A DNA stretch of 64,000 nt. Origin: Patiria miniata. Its lineage: Eukaryota; Echinodermata; Asteroidea; Valvatida; Asterinidae. The stretch lies in the NCBI RefSeq assembly GCF_015706575.1, contig NW_024037074.1:21069334-21133333 (forward strand), in the 5' to 3' direction. Below, in pieces: positions 49,901-58,659 of the stretch. Every line of letters starts with the position of its first letter. Position 1 is the first letter of the stretch. Under the pieces are notes generated by a model. It made no database searches and had not been told where the DNA came from. It saw only the letters and a list, made by a program, of their open reading frames with translations. The translations under genes and the position numbers were made by a program.

Positions 49901-52900
49901 TTCACTCTTCCATTTTTACAGTTCGCTGCACGTGGTCTGAGCCCCTCTGTGTTGCCATCATGCCGTGTTTGACATCGCAGCCTCGGCCAGTCATGTAGCG
50001 TGGCACGCCGGTAAACATGACGACAGTCACTTGTCCACTGCGGCAATTTCCCCATTTTTTGGAAGTATCGTACATCGGCTTTACATATATACCAATTGTG
50101 TTTACATTTTAGGGGCTATTTTCAGGCTGTACCTTTCGTGGTGCAAAAAGACATAAAAATGTTCTGAAAAGTTGTTCGAGAAACCAGTGTTCGAAACAAG
50201 ACGTCATTGAATAGATTTCACTCAAGGTTTATAATACATCAAATTGCCCGCGCAACATGTCAGTCACGTGAAAATACACGTTATATTAACGTTGCAATAT
50301 TGACCAATCAACGCCAAGATTTTCCTGGTAGTTGAATATATTAGTGTATTATGATAATTATGCTCCGGTTAGCGGTTGTTGCGTTGGCATCTACATGTTT
50401 GTCATCACATCGTGTTACTCGGACCATGTGGTCAGAAAACTTGTGGAAATTGGACTTGAAGTTGGATTTTTTTAACGGTAGGAGAATTAGGACATTGTTT
50501 GCTTAATACAAAAGTGCACCACGGAGAAGGCGTTACGTAACTCCGGGTCACTGCGCTGGCTAAAACGGGGAGCGTTTTAGCTAAAACCGTTCAGACATCG
50601 TACTAGGAGATAAACTCGTTCTGGTTATTCGCTAAACCCTCCCTTCGAGGGGGTTTAAGTTGCCGTTTTATCTTCAAGTTCAACTCGATTCGGTCTAAAT
50701 AAAAAGCGTTCAGACATCGTTTTAGCAAGAAAGTTACACTGAATCGAGTTCAACCGGTGTTTTAAGGGAATTTAAAACGGTGTCTGAACGACCCCATTTA
50801 TCCATGGGTGCACAGTGCCCCGGTTGACCTTGGTTACGCGACATGCACACCCTGGCTCGAACTGCAATGTGGTTTGGTACACTCGCTGGCCCCGTCTAGC
50901 TGTTGTCTCCCCGTCACCATAGCGGTCTGCTCCTGCTTGGGTCCAGAAATCTCTTCGGGGGCCAAAAAAAAATGTGTGTCTCCCAAAAAGTGGGTCAAAA
51001 CATTACGGCGTGGGGTTCGGGGTCCCTCTTAAGGACCCCTAAAACTGTTTGGATTCTCGATGCTCTGTGGTGCGATCTGAGGCAATTTCTGACCACTTTA
51101 GCCAATGTTTTTGGAGGAAAAGATGGTGGTGTACTCATTGCCTGCCTTTATTGCAACGTCACATAAAAAAAAACCAATTGGTTTCGTTTTTTTGGGGGGG
51201 GGGCCATGGCCCCCTTTGGCCCCCCCCCCCTGGATCCGCCCTTGCTGTGAAATGATAGCCCACACTGTCCCCACTAAAGCTAGTGCTATTTGTTGATTTA
51301 GTTCCTCCGGTTACTTTAGTGTAGTGACTAGTATAAGACGTTGTGAAACATGACCAACCTGATTAAATTAAGCCCACATGAATACTACAAAAGAAAAGAC
51401 TCGGGTTGAAAGAACCCCCACAAAGTTGCCGTGAAGCGAAGAAGAGATTAAATAAACCAGTATTGTGACTGTGTGACAGTCACCCCAATTCCTGTTTCCT
51501 GCCAACTTAATTAAAAAATAATTGTTAACTCTGATATGAAACATGAAATAAATATTAGGGAACGCAACAATATGTATCTTTTGCTTCAGTCAATTTATAA
51601 TCAACCTGCACTCTCAATACACTATATATATTGGGAGTCAATGTTGTCCTTTGCATTATCGCCCTTAAAAAAAAAATAATGGAATACTTATCTATTTTTT
51701 AGAAAATGACGGTGGTAGGTGTGACTCCGATAATGCTGCTACCCACCAGCCTTCCTCAGCCACCTTGAGCATACCAACACCTACCCAGACAGTGACAAAT
51801 ACCAAGACAACATCCCAGCCACGCACAGTGACAAGTCAAAGTGCAACAACTCCAGGCACACTCACTCAAAGTGTTGGAGGATCAATGAACAGGGTAACAG
51901 ACTTGATACATAATGGCATCACACTTTATTTACATGTGCCCAATGAGAGCTGATGGCTCTCATCCTAACCTGGCTCCCACAGGAAAGCACAAACCAGAAA
52001 TTACATGTACGTGTACATAAAAATGTGTACTGAAATTTATCATTACCTTTTTTAAACAAAATAATAATTGGTTATACTGGAAGGCTAAATTTTGTGATCC
52101 TTTGTTCTGACGTAAAAATATTTATAACTTAAAAAGTACTGGGCTGTGTTCAGTGACATAGTTGTCTGCCCGACCACTCTGCGTTTGTAACTCAAGAACA
52201 CGAACCTCAAGTTTTATGATAAAATTGATAAGATTGGATGGTTTGCCAAGTTTGTTTCTTTTTTAAGCGAATTAATTTGTCTGTTGTTTATAATATAGGT
52301 TACTACCACAAGGACAACCCATAGGTACAAACCCCCCAAGACCATCACAGCCAGGATCTCAACACGCCCAGACAGTGGTAAGATGGGACAGCAGACTGAA
52401 GCTACCTTAGCCCCGCCTATGAGTTCTGTCATGGTAGAACGACATCATCCTATTATACAGGTCAGTCCTTGCTTCCTCCCAATAAGTAATGCAAATGACT
52501 ATTTTGTACTTGATTCTAATCCCCTTAAATCCCTTAACCCTGCGGCTTTAATACATTTGCCTGCATTTAATATCATAATATTTAATTCACTTGAGTAAAC
52601 TTGAGGGAGTGCACTGTTAAGGGGAAATCAAAGAGAAAGCTTTGGAAAGAAGAATTTCAGTTTTTGTTTTGCTTTTTTGTTTCACAGTTATTTGGTCACA
52701 TGTCCTATGAACTCTATGCAACAATGGTAACAAAGGAGAGTCTGGGAAGACGCAACCTCATCCCCAGAGCTTACTTTATTTTCAACCTCGTTTCACATAG
52801 TAAGCCCTGGGATGGGAACTTGCTTCTTATCCTGATTCAACACAGCAACTAGCAAGAAATGCAAATATATTGTGTACTCGGTGTTGTTATTTCCAACATG

Positions 52901-53694
52901 TATTATGTGTTTTCACGTTCATTGTAATTATTACGTCCATGTCACACCTCAAAATTAATCCTTTCCTTTCCAATTTGCTCATATTAATATGAAATGTGAT
53001 ACTGCATATTTACTGCATAAGATTGTAACATTTTAACGTTTTTTTCATAAGTCACACCGGGAAGAATTGATTCCGTTTTACCCCAGATACCACGTACAAA
53101 AACAAATGCTGATGTAAAGCACAGGACGGCACCAGGCTATTCCTCATTTGCATACATATCCAAATAGTTTTTGGATAAGCAAATGAGAGCAGGTAGTGTT
53201 GGGAGCATATTGCTCGACACCCTGGGAACGAGGTTGGGGAAGATGGCACTGGGAGGGACATTCAAATGGCATGACAGATGGTGCCCGATGCTCACATCAA
53301 GATGTTACATGGTTTGTGCACATTCAGTATACAGAGTGTCCCTCCCAATGATGGAACTCTCCAAAGTGGTCACTTTTAAAGCACCATCTACTGTGCATGG
53401 TCTCCATTGCACACCAGTTATTTACTTTATTCATTCCATAAATATAATTTTTTACAGCAAACCATTGGCCATGCATTAGCATCCAAGTACCCCCAAGCAA
53501 CAGGAGAAACATCCCATGGAAGTACTGGTGCTCGTCAGCCCCTCCTAGGTAATTCCCACTCTAATAAGCAGCAGCTTTCTGGACAAATAAGTCAACAATC
53601 AGCGGGTGTGGCCAAGAGAAAGATACCAGGGCAAAGTGGACGTGCAATGTTGGCTGAATCACCCAACATCCACACAGTCAAAGTGGTTCACTAG
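31919..53694 (+). CDS. POC5: POC5 centriolar protein, complete coding region in eleven exons
   Basis: Centrin-binding protein needed for assembly and elongation of the distal centriole. Exons: 31919-31999, 33712-33853, 36652-36771, 38411-38601, 42673-42743, 45521-45719, 46838-47017, 47525-47672, 51703-51893, 52299-52460, 53458-53694. All borders are GT/AG and the reading phase closes at each, giving 573 residues (human POC5 has about 575). Family landmarks: the start [33 protein letters not shown], Sfi1-type centrin-binding segments around [12 protein letters not shown] (164-175), [11 protein letters not shown] (about 250-262) and [16 protein letters not shown] (284-299), the invariant [16 protein letters not shown] (355-370), TITARI (456-461), [13 protein letters not shown] (480-492) and C-terminal VKVVH. 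Residues 380-445 are a Ser/Thr-rich linker. The start ATG lies 9 bases after an acceptor (cccacacag), so an untranslated 5' exon exists upstream. Introns carry many transposons. Confidence 0.95.
32256..32830. mobile_element. Inverted-repeat element in POC5 intron 1
   Basis: Left end CTACTATACACACACACTGA, then CTGGCAATTGAGG; right end CCTCATTGCCAGTCTGTGTG, then TATACTACG. A strong hairpin (32687-32802) of GGTCACTAGTGCA and its complement occupies the right part. Confidence 0.75.
33712..33853 (+). CDS. POC5: POC5 exon 2
   Basis: Acceptor ttcttgtcag. Codes [18 protein letters not shown] and then [14 protein letters not shown], ending in phase 1. Matches the second conserved block of POC5. Confidence 0.92.
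34151..36368. mobile_element. hAT-like element in POC5 intron 2, interrupted
   Basis: Ends TAAGCACCG and CGGTGCCTA are inverted with one mismatch. Flanking octamers TATTGCTG (34143-34150) and TACTGCTG (36369-36376) differ at one base, as expected of an aged hAT 8-bp duplication. Subterminal regions are dense in ATCGATAT words (34155-34310 and 36295-36360). A Harbinger-like element (34617-35645) is inserted inside. Confidence 0.7.
34617..35645. mobile_element. Harbinger-like element with TTA duplication, nested in the hAT-like one
   Basis: 1029 bp. TIRs are AGCCCTGTCCGCACTGGAC and (complement) AGCCGTGTCCGCACTGGAC, with TTA on both flanks (34614-34616, 35646-35648). GTCCAGTGCGGACAG is repeated internally, as is CCCAGGAAAACTGACC. 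The 189-codon frame (34783-35352) shows no transposase motif. Confidence 0.85.
36652..36771 (+). CDS. POC5: POC5 exon 3
   Basis: Acceptor ttacacag, donor gtgaga. A Ser/Glu-rich variable segment, residues 75-114. It keeps phase with both neighbours. It has little sequence conservation, so it is supported mainly by splice sites and phase. Confidence 0.8.
37433..37657 (+). pseudogene. BED-type zinc finger fragment, transposon-derived
   Basis: The frame reads [10 protein letters not shown]..., then [20 protein letters not shown] and LQWLTH. The C-x2-C spacing, the KYG-x-RG turn and the following L-x-x-H fit the BED-like finger found in hAT transposases and in many echinoderm transposon proteins. 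The expected second histidine is not clear, the frame stops at 37657, and no further transposase domain follows. It lies in POC5 intron 3. Confidence 0.45.
38411..38601 (+). CDS. POC5: POC5 exon 4
   Basis: Acceptor gaaagcag, donor gtaagg. A Pro/Thr/Ser-rich part, then [20 protein letters not shown], the start of the first centrin-binding repeat. Confidence 0.9.
39540..39990 (-). pseudogene. LINE reverse transcriptase fragment, decayed
   Basis: Minus-strand pieces in different frames: [13 protein letters not shown], then [20 protein letters not shown] (family consensus NGVKQGC-x-LAPTLF), then [20 protein letters not shown] (consensus LLFADDCAL-x-AH), then [14 protein letters not shown]. The catalytic FADD is FADN here, and frameshifts separate the parts, so it is dead. 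It lies in POC5 intron 4. A 3' end of probably the same LINE class is at 62780-62980. Confidence 0.8.
42347..42470 (+). repeat. SINE/LINE 3' tail, copy 2
   Basis: Matches 11547-11690 block by block, ending GTGCGCTATCTAAGACT and TATTATTATTA. Located in POC5 intron 4. Confidence 0.65.
42673..42743 (+). CDS. POC5: POC5 exon 5
   Basis: 71 nt, acceptor acttatag, donor gtaggg. [20 protein letters not shown] aligns without a gap to human POC5 between its NII and the coiled coil, so no exon is missing from the 4-kb intron before it. Confidence 0.88.
43081..43780. mobile_element. Inverted-repeat element in POC5 intron 5
   Basis: Ends CCCCCTTTACACAGGGCTGC and its complement, with an AACCTTTGxGCCTCC-like extension on each side. 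Interior words GCACAGGGGAGGC and GGAGGCTCAAAGGAGGC repeat. No transposase. The class is uncertain because no duplication is obvious. Confidence 0.75.
44217..44756. mobile_element. Inverted-repeat element with internal hairpin, POC5 intron 5
   Basis: TIRs are TTTTACTATACCTCATACAT (continuing ATTCA) and its exact complement. It contains a near-perfect hairpin (44347-44403, CGCATGCGTAGTAGACTGTC and its complement) and a third partial copy of the GACTGTCGCA text. Confidence 0.8.
44755..44926. repeat. Hairpin palindrome adjoining the previous element
   Basis: ATAACATGGTTTATTTCGGG then GTGGACAGTCGATATTAGC; the complement follows after a loop of about 13 bp at TCGGCTTCCCCTC. The arms are about 75 bp. 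Confidence 0.8.
45521..45719 (+). CDS. POC5: POC5 exon 6
   Basis: Acceptor tttttaacag, donor gtatag. Coiled coil ([20 protein letters not shown]), then [20 protein letters not shown] and the second centrin-binding repeat [10 protein letters not shown]. Confidence 0.93.
46838..47017 (+). CDS. POC5: POC5 exon 7
   Basis: Acceptor atgtactag, donor gttagt. Third centrin-binding repeat (W288, W291, W299) and [18 protein letters not shown]. Confidence 0.94.
47525..47672 (+). CDS. POC5: POC5 exon 8
   Basis: Acceptor ttttcatatcag, donor gtaggt. Contains the family signature [16 protein letters not shown]. It ends in phase 1. Confidence 0.95.
48640..48860 (-). mobile_element. tRNA-derived SINE
   Basis: On the minus strand a tRNA-like head (GTGGTCCAATGGTTACGGTG as A-box arm, TTGGTTCATATCCTGAC as B box) is followed by GGGCAAGGCACTTTACTACG, a core shared by many deuterostome and mollusc SINEs. 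The 5' end is near 48860 and the 3' limit is uncertain. Located in POC5 intron 8. Confidence 0.65.
49255..49425 (-). repeat. Minisatellite, nine 19-bp units
   Basis: GCGGCAAACTCCAATGTGT repeats at exactly 19-bp spacing (GCGG at 49257, 49276, 49295, 49314, 49333, 49352, 49371, 49390, 49409). As 19 is not divisible by 3 and no stop arises, all three minus-strand frames are open and encode the same 19-residue repeat. Located in POC5 intron 8. Confidence 0.92.
50575..50792. mobile_element. Short inverted-repeat element
   Basis: CGTTCAGACATCGT at 50589 and ACGGTGTCTGAACG at 50777 are inverted; CGTTCAGACATCGTTTTAG recurs at 50708, and a related CCAGACATCGTTTTAAG is at 49795. Located in POC5 intron 8. 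Confidence 0.5.
51703..51893 (+). CDS. POC5: POC5 exon 9
   Basis: Acceptor ctattttttag, donor gtaaca. Ser/Thr/Gln-rich linker, residues 378-441, low conservation. The phase is kept on both sides. Confidence 0.85.
52299..52460 (+). CDS. POC5: POC5 exon 10
   Basis: Acceptor tataatatag, donor gtcagt. Holds TITARI and [15 protein letters not shown], both conserved at the POC5 C-terminus. Confidence 0.93.
53458..53694 (+). CDS. POC5: POC5 exon 11 (last coding)
   Basis: Acceptor tttttttacag. Begins [12 protein letters not shown] and ends IHTVKVVH followed by TAG at 53692, like the conserved SIKVVD end of vertebrate POC5. Confidence 0.93.
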   Translation, partial: QTIGHALASKYPQATGETSHGSTGARQPLLGNSHSNKQQLSGQISQQSAGVAKRKIPGQSGRAMLAESPNIHTVKVVH

Positions 53695-54376
53695 TTGGAT
53701 GTGAAACAAGAATGACATGTTACATGTAATATCCGTGATGGAAAAGATTACATTTCAGATTGTGGAATTAACGTTAAAAGTTTGTTCCATTGTAGCTGCC
53801 TCTATCCTGGATCGTCAGGGATTAATAACCCAGACAACTAGATAGTGCAAATATGCACACATGTATTATTCCTGTCTGACTTTTTGTTGCCTCTGCTTAG
53901 CTTGACTGCAGATACTCAGGATTTAAAAGATATTTAGGAATTACATGTACATGTATGAAGCATCATAATTAAACTCCCAGAAGCATTTAGAGTTTCATCA
54001 ACTATCCAGTTCTTTTCTGAGCTTCCAAATATACTGAGATTTGATGTGTTACATAGGGATGAAGCTTACCAAAACTGCTTTCACACACTGCCCCGAAAGG
54101 TAAGCAATAAGATCACTGCAATGTTTCAAGTCCGATTCCTTTTGCAAATACTGGGCTATGTTTTTTTAAATAGTTTTATTTCCATAAACATGTACTTGAA
54201 TTCCTATCCTTCAGTTCTTATTCCTGGGTAATACCTAAAAGCCCATGTTGTCAGATCAAACCATCTAATTCTGCAGTCACAATTCCCTCTAGTTACGTTA
54301 TATTCCAGGATACTTGTGGGACTTAAAAACGTATTAGATTGTAACACTGTATAAAGAATGTTAATTCTGAGGACCA

Positions 54377-54382
54377 AATAAA
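54377..54382 (+). terminator. Candidate POC5 polyadenylation signal
   Basis: AATAAA about 680 bases after the POC5 stop; an A-rich stretch follows. The region 53695-54382 has no other gene and would be the 3' UTR. Confidence 0.5.
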
Positions 54383-55535
54383 ACGTGAAAAAAAAATTAA
54401 GAAGGGTTCGTTTTCCCTTTTAAATTTTATTTTTCGCTTTTGAATTTATTTCTGTGAACTATGGAGTAAGAATCTGGAATATCAATCAAGAGTTTTAATG
54501 CTACTTGGCAAACTGATTACACATTTTGAATTCCATGTGATCTAGGAAATGCTATAAATTGAATGCAGTTTTTATAATATTCGCGACATTTCATTTAGCC
54601 TCAGCAAAGTGCTTAAAATATCTAAAGAAGAAGAGCAAAGGAACCAATTCCCAAAGGTTATCCACATGAGGCTACCACCTTCTCCCCATTATTTAATACC
54701 TCATTTATTCTGACTATGACAAGACTGGGCCAGACTGAATGTTCTGTAGTAAGCTAAGTTGACTCTGGTTTATTAAGTTTTTAAGAACCATAATAATTTA
54801 AGAATGATGGGTTTTTTTATTAAATTTCTGTTGTGTTTGTTTGGTATTTTGCTTTTTAAAACTGTTTTTGTTTTGTGTGCGTTAGGCATGTTATATATTT
54901 TGACTTTTCGTTAAGCAATGTTTAAATATATACATTTTGTAAAGACAGTTGCGCTCGGTTGTGTGTAATTTAGATTGTAATTAACACCAACGTACTTTGA
55001 GTGCTGAAACTGTGAAGTCCGTGTAGAAGTTTGTAAAGTATGGTTTAGGGTTAAATTTATTCGGTTGGATTATTATAATATTTTTTTTGTCATTTTATTT
55101 AGAATTTAGAGGTACATGTAAATGAAAGATTAAACTTTCTCGAGGATGACGATTTGAATGCGAAGATCCCGAGACAGTGCTACTCGGTGTTTGTAGTGAC
55201 TAGCCATGTACATGTACATGTATTGGTCATGTTGGTTTCCGTACGTACGGCGTAGCCGATATCCTTTTTGAATCCTAACAGGAATGATCATCCAAGTTAC
55301 CGCGTTACTGAGAGAATTTATTGTGGAAACACATAAACGCACATCTGATAACACGGATTTCAAAAATAATTGATTGTTTGAAATATAGAATTCAATGTTA
55401 CCTGATAGTTATCTCGGAAATATGGGCACACGTGTAATCTCTCCAATTTACTCAATCCGAATGGCACTCTCCTATTCTCCTATTAGATGTTATGTCTGTC
55501 AAAAGAACAAGTAAAAAAAATTGTTTCTTGTTATG

Positions 55536-55908
55536 CCAAAAAAAATAAGTCTCCGGTTTCTGGTATGCGCGCGCGTCGCCGTAGCCATGCGCGTCGGCAA
55601 AATGAAAAAGTTTTTTTTTCAATAAAAGATGATGTCTCAAAACTGCCAAACTCACTGGTTTGACTGGAATTCTGCTGCTGCACAATTTTAACGTGTTTTT
55701 AGATGGGGTTATGATCGAGAGTAAGCTTTATGTGGCCTCTCTGGACTCCCATATATTTCTACTAAGTTTAGTCGGGCACCAATTGCAGTCCTCAGCCGAC
55801 ATTTGAAGCAAAAAAAAACAGGTAAAAAAAAAAAAAAAAGCCGCGTCGCCGCACCACTTTTTGGGCAAGCTCCATACCAGAAACCGGAGACTTTTTTTTT
55901 TTTGGCCT
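55536..55908. mobile_element. Inverted-repeat element with GCC/GGC A-run ends
   Basis: GCCAAAAAAAATAAGTCTCC plus GGTTTCTGGTATG on the left is matched by CATACCAGAAACCGGAGACT, a T run and GGCC on the right. A related CATACCAGAAACCAGAGTC is at 13647. It is similar in style to the Harbinger-like copy at 22388. Confidence 0.65.
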
Positions 55909-56349
55909 TGGGGCTTTTTTTTTTTTTTTTAATTGAGGCGGTGGCCTTTTTTTCCTTAAGATGGCGAGTTTTGAGTTTTCCCAAGATTACAGTGCGTAGC
56001 AGAGTGCAACGGACTAGAGATTTTAAAAGCAAAATCGGGACGAAACATAAACAGGGCAAAACTTACAGGAGTAAATTCTACGGCAAACAAAAACTGTAAA
56101 CATGGCTTCGCACGCGCCTGCAAGATGGCGGACGGATTCTTCCATTTTTTTTATTCTTGCTGAATTCCTGTTGTGAATCAAGGGAAGGCTGGAGGGTAGT
56201 CCCCAACCGCTCCGCGATCAAAGAGTCGACCAGGTTTGGGTTCGCCATTAGTTACCTCAAACGGTGATGCCATGTAATGGTGGTCGATATTTGAAAGCAC
56301 TGTAGGCTTACTTCCATTTGGTCTTTCATCAGCGCCGCCATAAATGTTT

Positions 56350-57312
56350 ATGCCCCGCGGCGAAGCCGAAGGGGCATACTGTTTCCGCCTTGTCCTTCCG
56401 TGGGTGGGTGTGGGGGGGGGGGGGGGGTGGGGGGGGGGGGTCCGGACAAATCTTGTCAGCGCGATAACTTGAGAAATACTTAAGATATGAACTTCAAATT
56501 TGGTTTGTGTATTGTTCTTGGTAATCCTAACAACCCTTTTGCATTTGGGGCCGAAAGGTCAAAGGCCAAGGTCACAGTGACTAAAACAAAAGAAATTTTG
56601 TCAGCACGATAACTTGAGAAATACTTTACATATGAACTTCAAATTTGGTTTGTGTATTGTTCTTGGTAATCCTAACAACCCTTTTGCATTTGGGGCCGAA
56701 AGGTCAAGCGTCAAGGTCACAGTGACTAAAACAAAAGAAATTTTGTCAGCGCGATAACTTGAGAAATACTTTACATATGAACTTCAAATTTGGTTTGTGT
56801 ATTGTTCTTGGTAATCCTAAGAACCCTTTTGCATTTGGGGCCGAAGGGTCAAGGTCACAGTGACTAAAACAAAAGAAATTTTGTCAGCGCGATAACTTGA
56901 GAAATACTTTACATATGAACTTCAAATTTGGTTTGTGTATTGTTCTTGGTAATCCTAAGAAGCCTATTGCATTTGGGGCTGAAAGGTCAAGGGTCAAGGT
57001 CACAGTGGCTGAAACAATAGAAATTTTGTCAGCGCGATTAACTTGAGAAATACTTTACATATGAACTTCAAATTTGGTTTGTCCTTGGCAATCCTAAGAA
57101 GCCTTTTGCATTTGGGGCCAAAAGGTCAAGGGTCAAGGTCATAGTGGCTAAAACAAAAGAAATTTTGTCGGCGCGATAACTTGAGAAATTCTTCACATGT
57201 GAACTTCAGATTTGGTTTGTGGATCGTTCTTGGTAATCCAAATAGGCCTATCGCATTGGGGGTCGAAAGGTCAAGGGTCAAGGTCACAGTGGCTAAAACA
57301 ATAAAAATCTTG
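56350..57312 (+). repeat. Tandem repeat, six units of about 138-145 bp, with leading hairpin
   Basis: The hairpin GCCCCGCGGCGAAGCCGAAG(GGGC) at 56353 precedes G runs and then an array. GCGATAACTTGAGAAAT recurs at 56461, 56606, 56751, 56889, 57034 and 57173. Each unit also has TTCAAATTTGGTTTGTG and AAGGTCACAGTG. The layout matches a widespread invertebrate repeat family starting ATGCCCC. Confidence 0.85.
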
Positions 57313-57844
57313 TATTTATTCTGAGATCATAGGGATTAGGGATTAATTCATATAAAACCTACAGAAGACACTAATGCTGTCAATGAACGTTCCATGTGAC
57401 CAAGGTACGGTACGTGTAAGTTGATGTTAAAAGAGTGGTGTTATGTCATGGGAACAGTCACGGTTGCGGGGCATTTGTGTTTGTAAACACACCTGACTTG
57501 TTTTTTATGTTGCCGATTTTTTTTTGTTTTATACAACCAAGAATCATTGTTAGAGTAGCTGATATACGGCCTACTCAGGCCCGTCGCCAGCCGGCCCTGA
57601 GCATCAATGGGGCCATAGTATCAACTAGGGCTGCCCACTACCATAAAATATACCACATACATATGTATGGCTTTTGCCGTTTGGGGCCAAGTGCTCGCCA
57701 AGGGGGGCCAGAAGGGGAGAAAGAGCGGGGGGGGGGTAGGGGGCTCATGAAAACACCACGTCGCAGTCTCCATGAGCGCCAGCATGTTTGTTTGGCCACC
57801 CCACTGGTACAACCCGCGTGTATCAGTTCGTTTAATACATACCG

Positions 57845-58650
57845 TTAGCGTGTTTCCAACCTTTTTGGAGAGGCGGTCAGCAACGCAAGACGCGACGGAG
57901 ACGTTGATCCGTCCAAAGCCATCATCGCCGACACGATGAAGTTGCTAGGCAACTCAGCTTACGGAAAAACGGTAACGAATCTAGAAAAACATCTCAAGGT
58001 TGAAATATACCACGGCAGCGTAGAAGCAGCAAGCCTCATCAACCACCCTAACTTCCGGGCGTTGCACACTCTCGATGAAGAGCTCGATGAGGCGGAGATG
58101 ACCAAACGGACTGTCAAGCTCGGCCTTCCTCTAAAGATAGGCTTTTTCGTGCATCAGTATGCAAAAATGTGCAGGCTGCAATTCTGCTACGATTTTTATT
58201 GAGATTTATCGACCCATCGGATTTCCAACTATGCAAGATGGATACGTACTCTGCGTACTTGGCCATATCTGCAGGGAGTCTGTACGACCTCGTTAAACCA
58301 CATGTCTGAGAGGCGTACCAACGAGCAAAGTCGTCCTGGTTCCTGCGCGAAGACACTCCAGCCCCCGCGCCTTCGACAAGCGCACGCCGGCCTCTTCAAG
58401 GTTGAGTGCGAGGGGGATGGTATCGTATCCTAGTAGCAAAACGTACAACTGCTTCGGGGCCAAAGACAAGGTTAGCTGCAAGGGACTAAACCAACGGACG
58501 AATGAGATAACCAAGAGGCACTACCTCGATACTTCGGAAACGCAGAGAGCCGGAAGTGGGTGTCAACCGTGCCTTCAGAATGCGGGAGTATGGTCATGCC
58601 AAACAGAAGGGGGAAGGGGGAAAAGGAAAAGGAAAAAGAATAGGAGAGAT
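57845..58650 (+). pseudogene. Family B DNA polymerase fragment (Polinton/viral type), broken
   Basis: Decayed C-terminal part of a protein-primed family B DNA polymerase, as carried by Polinton/Maverick elements and related viruses. The frame runs from about 57857 through GNSAYGKT (motif B region) to 58202. There it shifts by an indel; the next frame carries the motif C region as MDTYSAYLA, where active enzymes have Asp in place of the Tyr, and meets a stop at about 58308. A third frame (58402-58560) holds KTYNCFGAKDK and is followed by GC-rich text. Frameshifts, stops and loss of a catalytic aspartate show it is inactive. No other Polinton genes (integrase, packaging ATPase, protease, capsid) were recognised nearby. 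Confidence 0.8.
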
Positions 58651-58659
58651 TCGAAGTAG

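Noticed and set aside
52690..52852. Possible extra POC5 exon (frame after tttcacag)
   Set aside because: It has an acceptor-like start but no donor in a suitable place; inserting it would disrupt the conserved join between exons 10 and 11.
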